Assembly (NCBI GenBank): GCA_002946415.1
Contig: NJPS01000010.1
Span: 124,001-188,000, forward strand
Reading direction: 5' to 3'
Length of the DNA: 64,000 nt
Source: Rutstroemia sp. NJR-2017a BVV2
Taxonomy: Eukaryota > Ascomycota > Leotiomycetes > Helotiales > Rutstroemiaceae
The translations under genes were made by a program, and so were the position numbers. Every line of letters begins with the position of its first letter. Positions within the stretch are counted from its first letter, which is position 1. Of this stretch, positions 33,534 through 44,969 are shown piece after piece. Under the pieces are notes generated by a model, which worked only from the letters and a program-made list of their open reading frames with translations, did no database searches and had not been told where the DNA came from.

Positions 33534-36125
33534 TCAATTAGCCTCATTAAAATTCGCAAGCTTCAGGTAGCATACCCAGTCAAATTCAGGGGGTAGGTCC
33601 ATCAGCGACTCTAATGGCTCAATTTGGTTGAAATCGCATTGGGGGACAGCAGTTGTATCTGTGTTCGAAGTATACGAAAAGGTCGAAAGCAGGTAAGAAT
33701 CGTTGCCGCTAGGCTGGACGAAATTACTTGAGTCCATCTCAGGTCCGAGACCGTCTAGATAGTTGTCAGTATGCATCCCGAAATGAGGGTCGTCGGCGAA
33801 TCCGTTAGGTAGAACTTCGTAAAAAGAAAACCAATCAAACACCCATGATGCAAGCTTACCATTCAACGACAATCCGGCGACTGAGCCTGTTGTCCAGTCT
33901 TCAATACGATCCAAAGCGGATACCTTGGGCGCTTCTAACCGCTCTAAAGCGCTGTTCAGTTTATTGAGCATTGAATTGAGGACATCAGCAGCTCGTTTAA
34001 CATCCGCGAACTTTGAAAATGTCAAATTCCATACTTCCGCTGCTCGCCTCAACGCAGCTATTGATTCAGTTTTCTGCTGTTCAACTTCAGGTGTAGCATG
34101 CATCCCCTTTGCCTCGGCCTCCAAAACCTTCATTGTCCTCATATATACAATCATGGAGGCCAAGAGATAGTCGTGCATTAACAACGATGAGGGAAAGCAT
34201 CGATCTCGTGATAATGGTCCGCCTGGTTGTGACGCTTCGAAAATCTGGGATTGGCAGTACAGAAGTTGAATGGCAGCTTCCAGTCCCGCTTTTACGGAAA
34301 ATTCGTAAGAACCCTGATCTTCCATGCCGACTAGATACTTTCGATGAAGCACACAACGACTTTTGTGAAAGAGATGCCCTATATTGAATCGAAATAGAAT
34401 CAACTGTGGGGTATCAGTGATGGATAATTCGAGGGGTTGCGTTTGAAATATCGGTGGAACATTGGAGTGAGCTTCTACCAGCTCCTTATCTAGACGTAGG
34501 ACCTCGTCATATGAAGACATGGATAATGAGTTTGCATGGGTCGCAATCTTCCCAAATACTGCACCAATTCTGCTTTTACAAATCAGGTACGATGTAGTCG
34601 TTATTTCGGTGGGGCCACGGGCTGGCGGAAGTTCTGTTGAGTCCTCACTGAAGTCTGTATCGTTTAGGTTCCGCGGCAATTGAGTGTCACTTTCAATAGA
34701 CTCGACCATGCTGGGCAAGCCAATATGAAAGCTTGCAAGCATTTCTATCTGCTTAAGCATATGCCATAGTCTTCTGCGCATTTCCCCTTGGTAGGGAGTT
34801 ATCCCTCCACCGATCTTGTCCGGGTCACGATGAAGCCCCATGCGTAAGGCTATACGAAGTGCAACACCAAGAAGAAGATAGCAGGCGACTTGCTCATCAC
34901 CTGATAAAGCGAATTCCCCTTCCATATGTGCAAGGATTGTCTCGATTGTGTACTTTCCAGGCTTCGTATAATCGGACAGCCTAAGACATTGTATACAACA
35001 GCGTCGATATGTTTGAGTCATTTCTAATGGTGGCGCGCGTGGGTCGGGATTTTCATCGCCCGTAATGTGAACACCAAATGAGGCAAGGGCCATGAGTCCA
35101 TATAATAGGCCAAGCCAGCATGTTGAAGTGTGATGTGGATCAGCCCAGAACCTGATGTACTATTGTATAAAGAATTAAGTAAGTATTGATACCATCGTGA
35201 ACGGTGTTTGTTCGTCTCAATTTGAAGCGACACGGGTAATCAGATGTGAGGGGTAGTATTAGCTATCGTGGGGGGGGGGGTGCGGCATTCCACTGGGTAC
35301 AATAGGGGATTGGATTATTACCTCTTTCTGAAATGTAGGACGATGAAGGATGTCTTGCCGCGGAAGTTAGTATATTCTCTCTTCTCAGGCACTGAAGCAG
35401 ACTCACGTAGCGCAGCATTACTCGAATTGAAATATCGTGCAACAAGCTGATCCACGGTTTTGCGTGGTGGTAAAGTTGCCAGCAATTCTGACTTCGTAGT
35501 CAGACTGTCTATATTGAAAAGAAGATCCACTGCAGGCGGTGTCTCCTCTTCAAGCTCGTCATCCTCAGTTTCGTCAAAGTAATCTTTGACTTCTTCAATC
35601 TAAGACATGTGAGTGATGGTTTCTTGCGGGGATTGAGGATACTCTCACATCATCAAGAATAGCGGCCCAATGAGTGGCCCCAATATAAGTAGTTGACTTC
35701 TGGCCAACATGAACCTGCCCGGATGTGATTGTAGGTTGTGGATCTGCTGCCTCGTTTGGTGCAGAGTCTCCAGTCAAGGCTCCAGCGGAACCGTCAAAAC
35801 CATTGAGTATCACTTCATCGCGGGGCGGTGTTTGTGGACCTGGTACTTGGGCGTGCATGACATCTTTTACCAAACTTTCGAGATGTTTCAGTCGTTTCTG
35901 CATACTCATCGCTGCCTTTTTCTTTGGAGCCGGCGCCGGGTATATACAGGATCCCGTTCGGTCTTTCTTTTGGCATTGCGTGCATGGATGTCCTCGGTCG
36001 CATTTTAACTTGGCTTGCCGACATGGCGTACAGCTCAATTGTATTCTGTTTCTCTTTGTATGGGGAGCTGACTCGTTTGATGAAGGCGTCGCGATTGGTG
36101 GTGCCTCCATTTTCGCTGCTTCCAT
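33534..36125 (-). CDS. Zn(II)2Cys6 transcription factor, 4 exons
   Basis: Fungal nuclear regulator. Exons 36125-35649, 35599-35407, 35353-35322 and 35159-33534 close to 775 aa. N-terminal binuclear zinc cluster at about 31-57 (CTPCRQAKLKCD, CTQC), followed by a short basic/coiled linker (MQKRLKHLESLVKDV). The Fungal_trans middle homology region starts near HILHRPTFQKE, built from the 32-nt third exon, and continues with FWADPHH, WLGLLYGLMALASF, RLSDYTKPGKYTIETILAHM and YQGEMRRRLWHMLKQIE. The C-terminus is acidic and Asn/Ser-rich, as in activation domains. Intron 3 holds an 11-nt G run (35270-35280). Adjacent to the decayed PKS/acyltransferase, so it may be the leftover regulator of that locus or control the divergent small gene; no target is shown. 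Confidence 0.9.
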
Positions 36126-36464
36126 TTGAGTTACAAAGGTGGGGTTGACGAGAGGATTCGATATCGCTCGTGTCCCAATATCCCTCGCGAATTAATTTTC
36201 GACAGCAGAATAGGTCAAGATGAGTGTTTAGGGTCAATTCCGTCTTTTGAATTCATGTATAGAAAAGTTCTTGGCTTCAACTTCTGGTGCTGACGAGGAG
36301 CCCTCAGCCACCATTGCCGCCCCACTCCTGGAGGATACGCAAGCACGTGCCTCTCTACCTGTCACCTAGAGACTGAAACCACCACTTCTTTCGAATTCAT
36401 GCGGTAAGATCCCCTACGAAACTGGCATTGATTCCCCTTGATTTAAATTCACCAAGTAGAAATT
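36126..36464. promoter_or_regulatory. Divergent promoter region (Zn2Cys6 factor / small conserved protein)
   Basis: A 339-bp spacer between divergent start codons, so the two genes probably share control sequences. No binding site was assigned. Confidence 0.45.
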
Positions 36465-36925
36465 ATGTCGCAGGTTTATGCCATGTACCATATCCTCACC
36501 ATTGTCACATTCCCCGACCTTGAAATGCCTCAGCCACGACACCACCACGAACTATTTGTCCTCAGCGATCCCATCACTGGCTCTGGGATTAGCCATTACG
36601 TGACTGGAGCTCTAGTATCTGGAATGCACTACGAGTCAAAGCCAGTTCTGGACCCAGAACAATCAGAGATATTCCATAGCAAAGAGTATCTGGGCACGGT
36701 CCAAATCCCTGATTACCCCCATGAAGTAGATAGGGTGTGGAAGGTCAAGCTCCACCACCGAAGCAAAAAGCTTTCAATATTCAGAGGATGAAAACTGACC
36801 AGGTAAAGGCGGACGGGTCATTCTATGAAGAACGGGAGGAAAGGCCAAGGATGAGAAAATGTACTGAATGGACCCTCGAGCAGGCAATTCCGGCCTTGTA
36901 TGCTGATGGAGTGTTGAGGAAGTAA
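36465..36925 (+). CDS. Small conserved fungal protein with an apparent 1-bp frameshift
   Basis: Family of unknown function that I recognise only as a conserved ascomycete protein. The first frame starts MSQVYAMYHILTIV and runs through MPQPRHHHELFVLSDP, GISHYVTGALVSGMHYES and EYLGTVQIPDYPHEVDR. At 36733-36737 the coding signal moves to another frame (GQAPPPKQKAFNIQ), then continues TEWTLEQAIPALYADG to the stop at 36925. No GT..AG pair fits, so either one base was lost or the assembly has an indel. With one added base the product would be about 153 aa. Tryptophan, His and Tyr spacing suggests a compact globular protein; no signal peptide or membrane segment. Confidence 0.6.
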
Positions 36926-37012
36926 AGTCATGATGGTTTCTCAGGCGAGAGTTTCTCTTCGCATATTAACATTTCATTAATTCTTATATATATATAGTAA
37001 ATGAATCGACGC

Positions 37013-38692
37013 TCATTCTACAATGGCGAACCACTTGATTTCCTGTCCGACCCACTCCACAACGGGACTTGTCTTGCCTATCGGTCCTCTCAGACTGACT
37101 TGATTAACTCCATCTGCAAACAGTTTACCTCCACTTCCACCTATTGTACCATTGCCCGTACTTCTCATTCCCACGCAAACATTACTTACTCCTTCACTAA
37201 GCACCGCAATGCCGAGCTTATCACCACTCTTCACTTGCGCTCCGACTTCAACCTCCACAACCATCAACGCCTGACTGATATCTTCCGGGTGCACCATCTT
37301 TGCTGCAAGTGTCTCCCATACATAGAAAGGGGCTACTAACGCCGTCTCATTGGAGTATCGGAACACGGTCAAAGATACATTTCCAGTCGGTCCTGCGCCA
37401 GCTAGATTGATTCCGACTTTCGATAGGTTGCCGGAGGTGGTAACAGGGAAAGTCTGGTAAAGCGCATACTGGGGGAGTGTGCAGTTAATAAAATAATCTT
37501 GGTAAGAGTTTCCGGAACCTAGAGTCGTCGTTTGTGTCGAGGTGACATTCAAGCTTGTGGCGTTTGAATACAGGGAGGTTGTTGGGAGCTCGATAGTAGT
37601 GGAAACAGAAGGGCTGCAATCAAGATCTACAACCGAACCATCTTCGTTGAAGTTAAGAGCCTGAAACTGGTGACCGTGTGCTGCGGTTCGAGTGCCAGCA
37701 ATAGGAGCAATACCAAAAAGATCGGCTTGGTGGATGTAAGCTGCGGTTGAATTGCCGTTCGAATCAGTACATGAAGGAATTGTTAGAACACCCGTAGTTT
37801 GGCCGCTACATGTATCCGCGCTGATTATTTGGCGAGTCCAGGGACCGGTGATGCTACGAGAGCGATAGATGATAAGGAGAGTTCCTTGACAAAAACCACA
37901 GGTGTTCGATGCGCTAACATAGTAATAACCATTCCGGAAGAAGATATCTGGACTTTCGGCTTGGTAGTCGACGAGATCTCCAACCGGTGTTAGATGCGTC
38001 ACATCTCCAGTAGTGTTAGTGAGATCTGGCGTGAGCTGTTGTAGATAAATCGATTGCTTGAAGGGTGGCCAGATGCTGGCTCCAAGGGTTGTAAAATCAA
38101 TTAATGAATAGGCAAGGTAGCCAGTCCCATTGATGACAGCTACGCTGAAATCTCCAGCCTGAGTAGTGGCAAGGGAAGGTTGATACCCAACGATTGCACG
38201 CTCCGGAGAAAGTGTATAGCCAGATGTAGGAGAGGAGGAAGTGAAGATTACATATCCCGGGACTCCAGCGTTCACCCACAAGACATAAGTTGATGTTTCG
38301 GCGGAGTAAACGATGTGGGGACGACCGCAATTACCACCTAAAGCACAGAGAGCTGCAATAGTTGGATCCGCTGGATCAATCATAAGCCCGTTCGAGGACC
38401 ACTAAGCCAAGTTAGATTCTCCAGACCGTAAGTGATCGGGGACCTTTCTTACTGTTTGAAGATCATCGGAGCTCCAACTCTCGATCCCACAGAATTCTTC
38501 TCCGCATCCAAAGTTGATTCCATACCAGACATACTGACCTTCAAAGAAGTCGATCTTGCCGCTCGTAGAATCTATCGCGTTCCCATCCGTATCAAATTGA
38601 TATTTGAAACTGTTGGATACTGTGGTTGTAATGCATTGTGCTGCCCCGAGTAGCGATGAGAAAAGGAGGGATGTTATTATTTGGCTTTTCAT
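37013..38692 (-). CDS. Secreted glycoside hydrolase family 43-like protein, 2 exons
   Basis: Exons 38692-38453 and 38401-37013 close to 542 aa. Signal peptide of about 20 residues (MKSQIITSLLFSSLLGAAQC). The following part reads as a GH43 five-bladed propeller: GQYVWYGINFGCGEEF, CGRPHIVYSAETSTYVLWVNAG, DYQAESPDIFFRNGYYYVSAS, RSRSITGPWTRQ and YIHQADLFG. An all-beta C-terminal domain rich in Thr, Asn and Gly (about 320-542) looks like an attached carbohydrate-binding or sandwich module and has many N-glycosylation sequons. Would act on plant or fungal cell-wall polysaccharide outside the cell; the exact sugar is not predictable. The intron GTAAGA..CTTAG falls after DDLQT. Confidence 0.78.
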
Positions 38693-40157
38693 GCTGACGG
38701 ACGGTGAGGTGGGTAGAGATATCCCAACCTTGAGAGGACAACTAAGTATTAATGACGACTTTAAACTTCGTCTTTCCGCTCCATGCAGATCTACGAGCTG
38801 AACAACCTTTGTTAGAGCAGTGACCTCTTATATAGAGTTTCTAAGCTCGGGTCAACAAATGGAACTGGCCCGCAAAAATTTTCAAAGAAACATCTTCCAT
38901 CTTCCAGGTACCAGGATGCAGCTTAACTTGCCGTAAAATCTATCCAGCTACTATATTTACGTAGTAGCATCCCCACGAGCAGGTACTCGTCCACCTAGTC
39001 CACCCTTATGCGGGGAACCCCACGCCCCAGACTTTTCAATGTGAAAAATTAATCAGGCTGTGGAGAACCTTGCACGCATGATATTACCAGAATTGAGGCG
39101 ACTTGATTGCATGCGGAGTAATTATCCCATCTTTGAAGTGGACGGCCGTCCACCTGGAGATTGTGGGGATGAACTGGGGCATGGGGTAAAAGTGGGTTTA
39201 GTTCCAACTTGACTGTTTGTTTCCCCGACTCCGACTTTTCAGCCGTCTGAGCTACGCCGATCTTGGCCTGACGTCTGAACACTTTTTCTAGACTAGCGAC
39301 AACCACTTGGCTTCTTGGAATGTGCTACTTTACTATTGCTCTTTAATTCTTGGGTCCCCACGTCCAACTTCCCCATTTCGAGTTATGGTCCGCAGCTTCT
39401 TGTCATCTCCAAGGATATCCTAACGTGTCAGCGCGTCAAATCTCGCACTTCTAAGTTTCGGGCTTCGCCGGAACTTGTGCATGCGTCTTGGCTCGGGGAT
39501 TGGAATTGATGACCACTTCACCGACATGAATCCGTCTATTCCAGTCAATGTTGAAACCAGAGCTCTCCGGACGTTGCGGTCAACACAGAGAGCAGCCGGC
39601 ACTCATACTCACCCGCTGAGCTTGCTGGAGGCAAGAATTTACAGTGATCCTAGCTTATCAGGATTTCCTGAATCAAACCGCAAGGTTTGGAAACTGGAGG
39701 CGAGTTCGTGATAAGCAGACCGATCAACCCATGAGACGAGCATGGCTGCTATCAATTACACCAACGATGCTATCTGCAAATATCGGCCTGTAATTCTGGC
39801 ATTCTGGCATCACTCAGATCTTTGAGACTTGGAAATGTAGGTCTGTTTGTGCCGAAGACGCGATTAACTTTGCCGCAACCGTAATGACAGCATCAGCTTC
39901 AGCTTCTTCCCAGCCTGAAATGACTCCATAGTATAAAAAACTGTACATAGCTTTAGATGAGGACTCGTACTCTATCATTGAGAGTTGGAAAGAATCACAT
40001 TCGATCCACTACAGGCATGGAATCCCGCTATCGATGGTGAGTAGCGCAAAAATATTTTTCCAAGGGAGGTTTAACTAACATTTCCACGGACAGGGTGACT
40101 CACGTCACATATGACGCTGTACTCCCACGATATGGATTTGACCTTGCGACCTGTGCT
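38693..40157. other. Intergenic region, no gene recognised
   Basis: About 1.46 kb. A few open frames (39049-39306, 39475-39711) show no domain or splice-supported extension. The 38693-38840 part is the likely promoter of the GH43-like gene. Confidence 0.4.
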
Positions 40158-42449
40158 TCATCGTAACTGTATTTCGACAACCTTGGCCTTTCCGGATCCA
40201 ACCATGTCCGCAGTTTCTCCATTCATCAGACCATAAACAAAGCATTCCCCAACGACCTTCCAGCTTGTTCCTTGCTGTCTCAAAATAAGAGGAACACTAC
40301 ACCCAGGTAAAACGACAATCGAGTCACCTATCACTGCTGCGGCAGCTGTGATACCAATCCGGCCACTTTTTGTTCCCATCAACCTTCTCCACGCCAGAAC
40401 ATTCGCTGCCCACGATGAAGCATCTCGTAGATCCTCACCACGAGTGCCTCGTTCCTCATCTCTCATTACCTTCCTTTCTTTTATCGTTTTTCCATCGGCC
40501 AAGAGATTCTTCAACTGTGTTCCACAGAATCTGAGTTCACTGTTTCGTTCTGCAAAGTCGTGAAGCCCAAAATTAAGTCCTGATCCCCCACCTTCTGATG
40601 TACCAAATACCGACCACAAACGCGGGAGACGAAGAACAGCCCATGATGCAGGAGGCTTCTCACCGATGGGTGTGCTATCGGCAACAATCGTTTTCCAGAA
40701 TGCTTCCTTGAGTCCATCGATTGTGCCATATGAGTTGGGTATGGAAGGTGCATCTACGCGGCTCTTCGGGTACTTTTCCGTTTCAGCAGCGTTGAAGGCT
40801 GAAAGAGTTGCAATTGAGTCGATAAAGGTTGCATGCACTGATAGGCCATCGCCTGCCAGGAAACTTGGACGTGTGGGATGTGTAAACCCACCATCTGCCC
40901 GATACGAGCCTGGTAGAAAAACAGTTGGTGCGCTTGCGCATGACCAACAAACTACCCACGAAGGTAAGTCGTGTGGACAGGGTGTTGCTACTTCCATCAC
41001 ACGGCCTTGTACCTTTTTGCCCATCCAAGTTGGGTTATTTGATAGCGTTGAGGACAGCATGACTTCGCCAACAGGAGAATAGATGAGTCGTAGAATCTCC
41101 AACCCATGCTCATCCTTGGATATGATGCCGCTTGTGAAATTGATATAAACCTCACGCAGCTCCACACGATAATTCGGCGAAATCTTGCAGAGACCTTTCA
41201 CACAAGGAATGCCCAGAATGCCATAAACCTTATCTCGCGCATCGGTAGCTTGTGCTTGTCGCGCCAATTCAAGGGCGGGTAGGGCTGTATTCACACCGGT
41301 TTGAAGTCTGATCCGCATATCCCTGATACGAAGAATATGTTTCCATTGCTGGCCAGGGGTTCCCTCGCGATCCTCGAGCCGACGGTCTATCGTGGCTACA
41401 GTTCTGTTCGGGTCTGTGTCCGAGCTGTGGGTTGCCATATATTGCAATACAGTGTCTTCTTGGTCTTCTATCATCTGGCAAGCTTTCCAGATATCATTTA
41501 GGCACATTGAGTGGTCCCCCCATAGAACAGGTGCATCCATCCTAGCCATTGCCACTTCTTGCAGAATCCAGAGACGATGCCAATATTGACATGCGAAGAA
41601 AGAACGTAGTGCACCGAACGCGCCTTCGTGCCAAGGCAGAGTATAAGGAGCTGCTTCTACAGAACCAGCGGTATTGTGGTGCAGAGTACCATATTTCACG
41701 GCAAATTCTCTAAGTTTGGTATCGGATCCTATCTCATGAGCTAACCACTTCAAGGCCGTATAAGCAGAAGACGTATTCGAAGTCTTCGGGCCGAGAAAAA
41801 TTACCACTTGCCACGCCCTCGCATAGATTTCTTGCATGAGCTTCACTTGCTGCTCACGTTCATCTAAATCATCCTGGTTGATACACAGTGCATCGATCCA
41901 TAGATTGACGCCACGCCTTACCCAAGTCGATCTTCGTAATTCCAGTAGTGCAGCATGTAAGTTTTGTGTGATTTGCATCTCTACCCCATTCACAATTATC
42001 GTCTTCTTGTCTGCGGGACTACCCCAGACATAGGAGAGCGCGACATATCGGTCTGAAAGGTGGGGTGATAAGACCGAGGGTGCGATCGCTTGGTTTTCCT
42101 CCAGAGATTTAATATACCCTTTCAAAGCACGATCGAGAAGTCCTCGCCTGGGTTTGAATAGTGATGCGTAATTGTAGGAGTGGTGCATCAAACCTCGCCA
42201 TTGTCTCTCAACCTCACTTTCCTTCTCGAAATGTTTAGCTGATGCACGTAAATCCTTCAGCTTGACGGGGCGCATTTGACATGAAATGCTTGCAGCATCA
42301 TCAGGTTCGGGATAGGAGCTTGGCTCAAGAGAGAGGAATCGAACTTCGCCATCGTTCAAAGGATTGTAAAGCAAAGGGTTGAAGCTTGGTGGCTCAGCTG
42401 TCATGATTCGGTGCTGTTTATGTGATAGTGGCAGCTGTGGAGTTGTCAA
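40158..42449 (-). CDS. HET-domain (heterokaryon incompatibility) protein, single exon
   Basis: Intronless frame of 763 aa starting MTTPQLPLSHKQH; a second Met at residue 16 (MTAEPPSF) is an alternative start. The HET domain covers about 145-320: YVALSYVWGSP, LHAALLELRR, LWIDALCINQDDLDER, QVKLMQEIYARAWQVVIFLGP, then WLHEI-like and WHRLWILQEVAMA. The C-terminal half has RDKVYGILGI and, near the end, the ADGKTI and VVLPGCSVPLILRQ stretch common to this class. HET proteins can trigger non-self recognition and cell death in fungi; most copies in a genome have no shown function. No N-terminal effector domain (NACHT, TPR) is attached. Related HET-like relics lie at 23.3-24.2 kb. Confidence 0.92.
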   Translation of the reverse strand: MTTPQLPLSHKQHRIMTAEPPSFNPLLYNPLNDGEVRFLSLEPSSYPEPDDAASISCQMRPVKLKDLRASAKHFEKESEVERQWRGLMHHSYNYASLFKPRRGLLDRALKGYIKSLEENQAIAPSVLSPHLSDRYVALSYVWGSPADKKTIIVNGVEMQITQNLHAALLELRRSTWVRRGVNLWIDALCINQDDLDEREQQVKLMQEIYARAWQVVIFLGPKTSNTSSAYTALKWLAHEIGSDTKLREFAVKYGTLHHNTAGSVEAAPYTLPWHEGAFGALRSFFACQYWHRLWILQEVAMARMDAPVLWGDHSMCLNDIWKACQMIEDQEDTVLQYMATHSSDTDPNRTVATIDRRLEDREGTPGQQWKHILRIRDMRIRLQTGVNTALPALELARQAQATDARDKVYGILGIPCVKGLCKISPNYRVELREVYINFTSGIISKDEHGLEILRLIYSPVGEVMLSSTLSNNPTWMGKKVQGRVMEVATPCPHDLPSWVVCWSCASAPTVFLPGSYRADGGFTHPTRPSFLAGDGLSVHATFIDSIATLSAFNAAETEKYPKSRVDAPSIPNSYGTIDGLKEAFWKTIVADSTPIGEKPPASWAVLRLPRLWSVFGTSEGGGSGLNFGLHDFAERNSELRFCGTQLKNLLADGKTIKERKVMRDEERGTRGEDLRDASSWAANVLAWRRLMGTKSGRIGITAAAAVIGDSIVVLPGCSVPLILRQQGTSWKVVGECFVYGLMNGETADMVGSGKAKVVEIQLR

Positions 42450-42716
42450 CAGAAAATTTGATGCTAGAATTGCGGTTGCGACGGGCCCCTGTCTTGTCGC
42501 CTAAAGCACACTGTAGAACACCTTAAATCCGCCCCTCTTCGCCTAAAACAAGCTGAACTTTTCATGATAGATCCAGAGCCTGTTCCATCATTCAATTCTT
42601 CTTGGTGATGCTATTATCATGTTCTCAAATCTTTCTACCACAATATTATCTAACTACTTGAAATCTATTTACACATTCCGCTTCTATGCAATAATTAAGT
42701 CTCGAATCTATCCCCT

Positions 42717-43973
42717 TTACAACCTCGGCACACCTCCAGTCCCAAAGAGTTCCATCTTCACCCTTTCACTGGGGACACCATAACTTTTCAGCTTGCCTTC
42801 AATATCCAGCATAAACCGTGTCGGCCCGCAGATAAAATACTCCGTCTTGTCATTGTCCGCATAGAGCTGCTCTTTGCTGACCTTGTCCAAATCAACTCGG
42901 CCCTTGATATCGAAATCTCGACCTTCGACTTCGCCTTCCTTGGGATTTGATGAGAAGTAAACAGTGTGCAGATTTCTGTGTTTCGCAGCGAGCTGGTCGA
43001 TATCTTTCTTGAAGGCGCGCATGTTGGAGTTCCGGGCGCCTTGAATCCAGGATAAAGGGCGAGGTGACCTTTCTATAACCGTGTTGAGAATACTTGTCAA
43101 GCAAGTCAGGCCAACTCCCGCCGAAATTAATACCACTGGAGAATTGCTGTCTCCCTCTTCCTCATCGAAATAGAAGTCCCCAAATGGATGCGATACTCTG
43201 ACGATATCTCCGACCTCCCTCTTATCATGCAGGAAATTCGATAAATACCCAGGATGCGTCATGTGCTTCTGCTCACCAATCTCAATCCCCGGCTCTCTTT
43301 TCACGCTGATTCTGAGATATGGTTTCCCTGGCGCATCGCTCAAACTGTACTGTCGCGCTTGCCATACTCCACCATCCAAGTCCTCAACGAAGATGTTCAC
43401 CGAAATGTACTGGCCTGGTTTAAAGACGGGTATCTTCAAATTGGCGTCGACGGGTTCTAGGTAAAATGACGTGATTTGCTCACTTTCTTTTTCTTTCCGG
43501 GCGATTTTGAAATCCTTCCAGTCATCCCATCCATTGGCTTCTTTGTATAGCCCCTCCTCCTTCCCAATCATAATGTCCGCCAACTGCCAGTACGCCGCAC
43601 CCCATGCGTCCAGGATCTCCGGCGTCGCGGCGTCACCCAACACGGCCTTCATCGTCGCCAGGAGGTGCTCACCGACGACATCGTAGTGTTCGGGCCTGAT
43701 GTATAAGCTTGCATGCTTATGGCAGATAAGCTCCACCGCAGGACTCAATTTACCCAAGTCAGAGATGTTAGCAGCGTAGGCGTAGAGTGCTCCGGCAAGG
43801 GCCTTTGCTTGGTGTCCAGTTGCCTGGTGCGTATTGTTGAAAATGTTTTTCAATTCTGGCTTTTCAGCAAGCAGATCGGCGTAGAATTTCGTGGTAATAG
43901 TTTCGCCATGCTGGGCCAGAACTGGCACCGTAGCTTTGATGATTTGAACTTGGGACGGTGTTAATGGTGCCAT
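42717..43973 (-). CDS. YHB1: Flavohemoglobin (nitric oxide dioxygenase)
   Basis: Detoxifies nitric oxide to nitrate with O2 and NAD(P)H, in cytosol and possibly mitochondria. Single exon, 418 aa from MAPLTPSQVQI; a Met eight codons upstream is less likely because family members begin at MAPL-like positions. Globin domain about 1-140 with QATGHQAKALAGALYAYA (distal region) and the proximal haem His in ICHKHASLYI, followed by YDVVGEHLL. FAD domain about 152-260 (PGQYISV, RQYSLSDAPG). NAD domain about 265-418 (VVLISAGVGLTCLTSIL, YFICGPTRFM, ERVKMELFG). All three domains are complete. Typical role is defence against nitrosative stress from hosts or from denitrification. Confidence 0.95.
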   Translation of the reverse strand: MAPLTPSQVQIIKATVPVLAQHGETITTKFYADLLAEKPELKNIFNNTHQATGHQAKALAGALYAYAANISDLGKLSPAVELICHKHASLYIRPEHYDVVGEHLLATMKAVLGDAATPEILDAWGAAYWQLADIMIGKEEGLYKEANGWDDWKDFKIARKEKESEQITSFYLEPVDANLKIPVFKPGQYISVNIFVEDLDGGVWQARQYSLSDAPGKPYLRISVKREPGIEIGEQKHMTHPGYLSNFLHDKREVGDIVRVSHPFGDFYFDEEEGDSNSPVVLISAGVGLTCLTSILNTVIERSPRPLSWIQGARNSNMRAFKKDIDQLAAKHRNLHTVYFSSNPKEGEVEGRDFDIKGRVDLDKVSKEQLYADNDKTEYFICGPTRFMLDIEGKLKSYGVPSERVKMELFGTGGVPRL

Positions 43974-44969
43974 GTGTATTGGTGGTATGCACAAGCGGTT
44001 GTGGCTGCGGGATGTGTGCTTGATGGTAAGGTGGCGTCGCTGGTAATATATCCTTCGGTAAGTCTCAGATGACGTTGGTTTGGTAAAATAGAACTATTGT
44101 GCAAACATGATGCTTCGCTTTCATCATCGTACTTTACAATATATACCTTCTACAGTCGGACCATGATTCCTACAACACCCGCAGAAACCAACGTCTCCGC
44201 GGCGAGAGCGCGTGTTTTACAAAATTTCTCTTGCTGCTCCGGAAGATCTGACCACTGATCATACGTTGTCAGCGTGGAAAACTCCGCCGACTCGTGTGCG
44301 GATTATTTACTTCCCACCGTATAAGGTATGGAGGATTACGTTATTAGCAGCTTTATACTGTCCTTAGAAATCAATATCGTGTCATTCGTTAATACATGAC
44401 TAGGATCAAAAATGCTGCGACTTCAAATTTCTTCGTGGTCGAGACTAATACTTGTGAAGTGTTGGTTCCGCTGTTCCGCTTCTCCGCGGAGCTCCAAGGG
44501 GGGGTCGACCTGGCCAGCCCCACACGATCTCCAACCTTTTTTTCCTTGAGTTGAATGTAGTTACTGTCCGCCGGGAACATTGTAAGGCTGAACTACTCAT
44601 GCAAGAGACTCTTTCCTGGAAAGAAAAGCAGTACATTCCACCACAATCCTGTCTCACTGATGGATGTCTAATTGTCACACATGGTGAAGCTTTGGAGGCT
44701 AGGGATTATGCACAAACAAAGACAGCGGGACTGCTAGGTTGGGATTCACTCTCTAATTCCTTCCACGGCAGATAGGTCTGTTCGAAAACGGGACTGGACT
44801 ACAAATTTAGACCGCCATTGATAGACCACATGAGGAGCAACCATTCTGGAAATCAATATAGCATTTCGCAGATAACTCCGAGGAAACACCATTCCATTTC
44901 TTCTGCCTGGCAAGTCGTGAACACTAATAATACAATCTAGAAGAGAACCGAAGTATATTTCGAGCCCAA
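43974..44969. promoter_or_regulatory. Spacer with flavohemoglobin promoter
   Basis: About 1 kb between the FAD-oxidase end and the flavohemoglobin start, both on the minus strand. The part up to about 44350 is the likely flavohemoglobin promoter. Short open frames at 44389-44775 show no domain. Confidence 0.4.
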
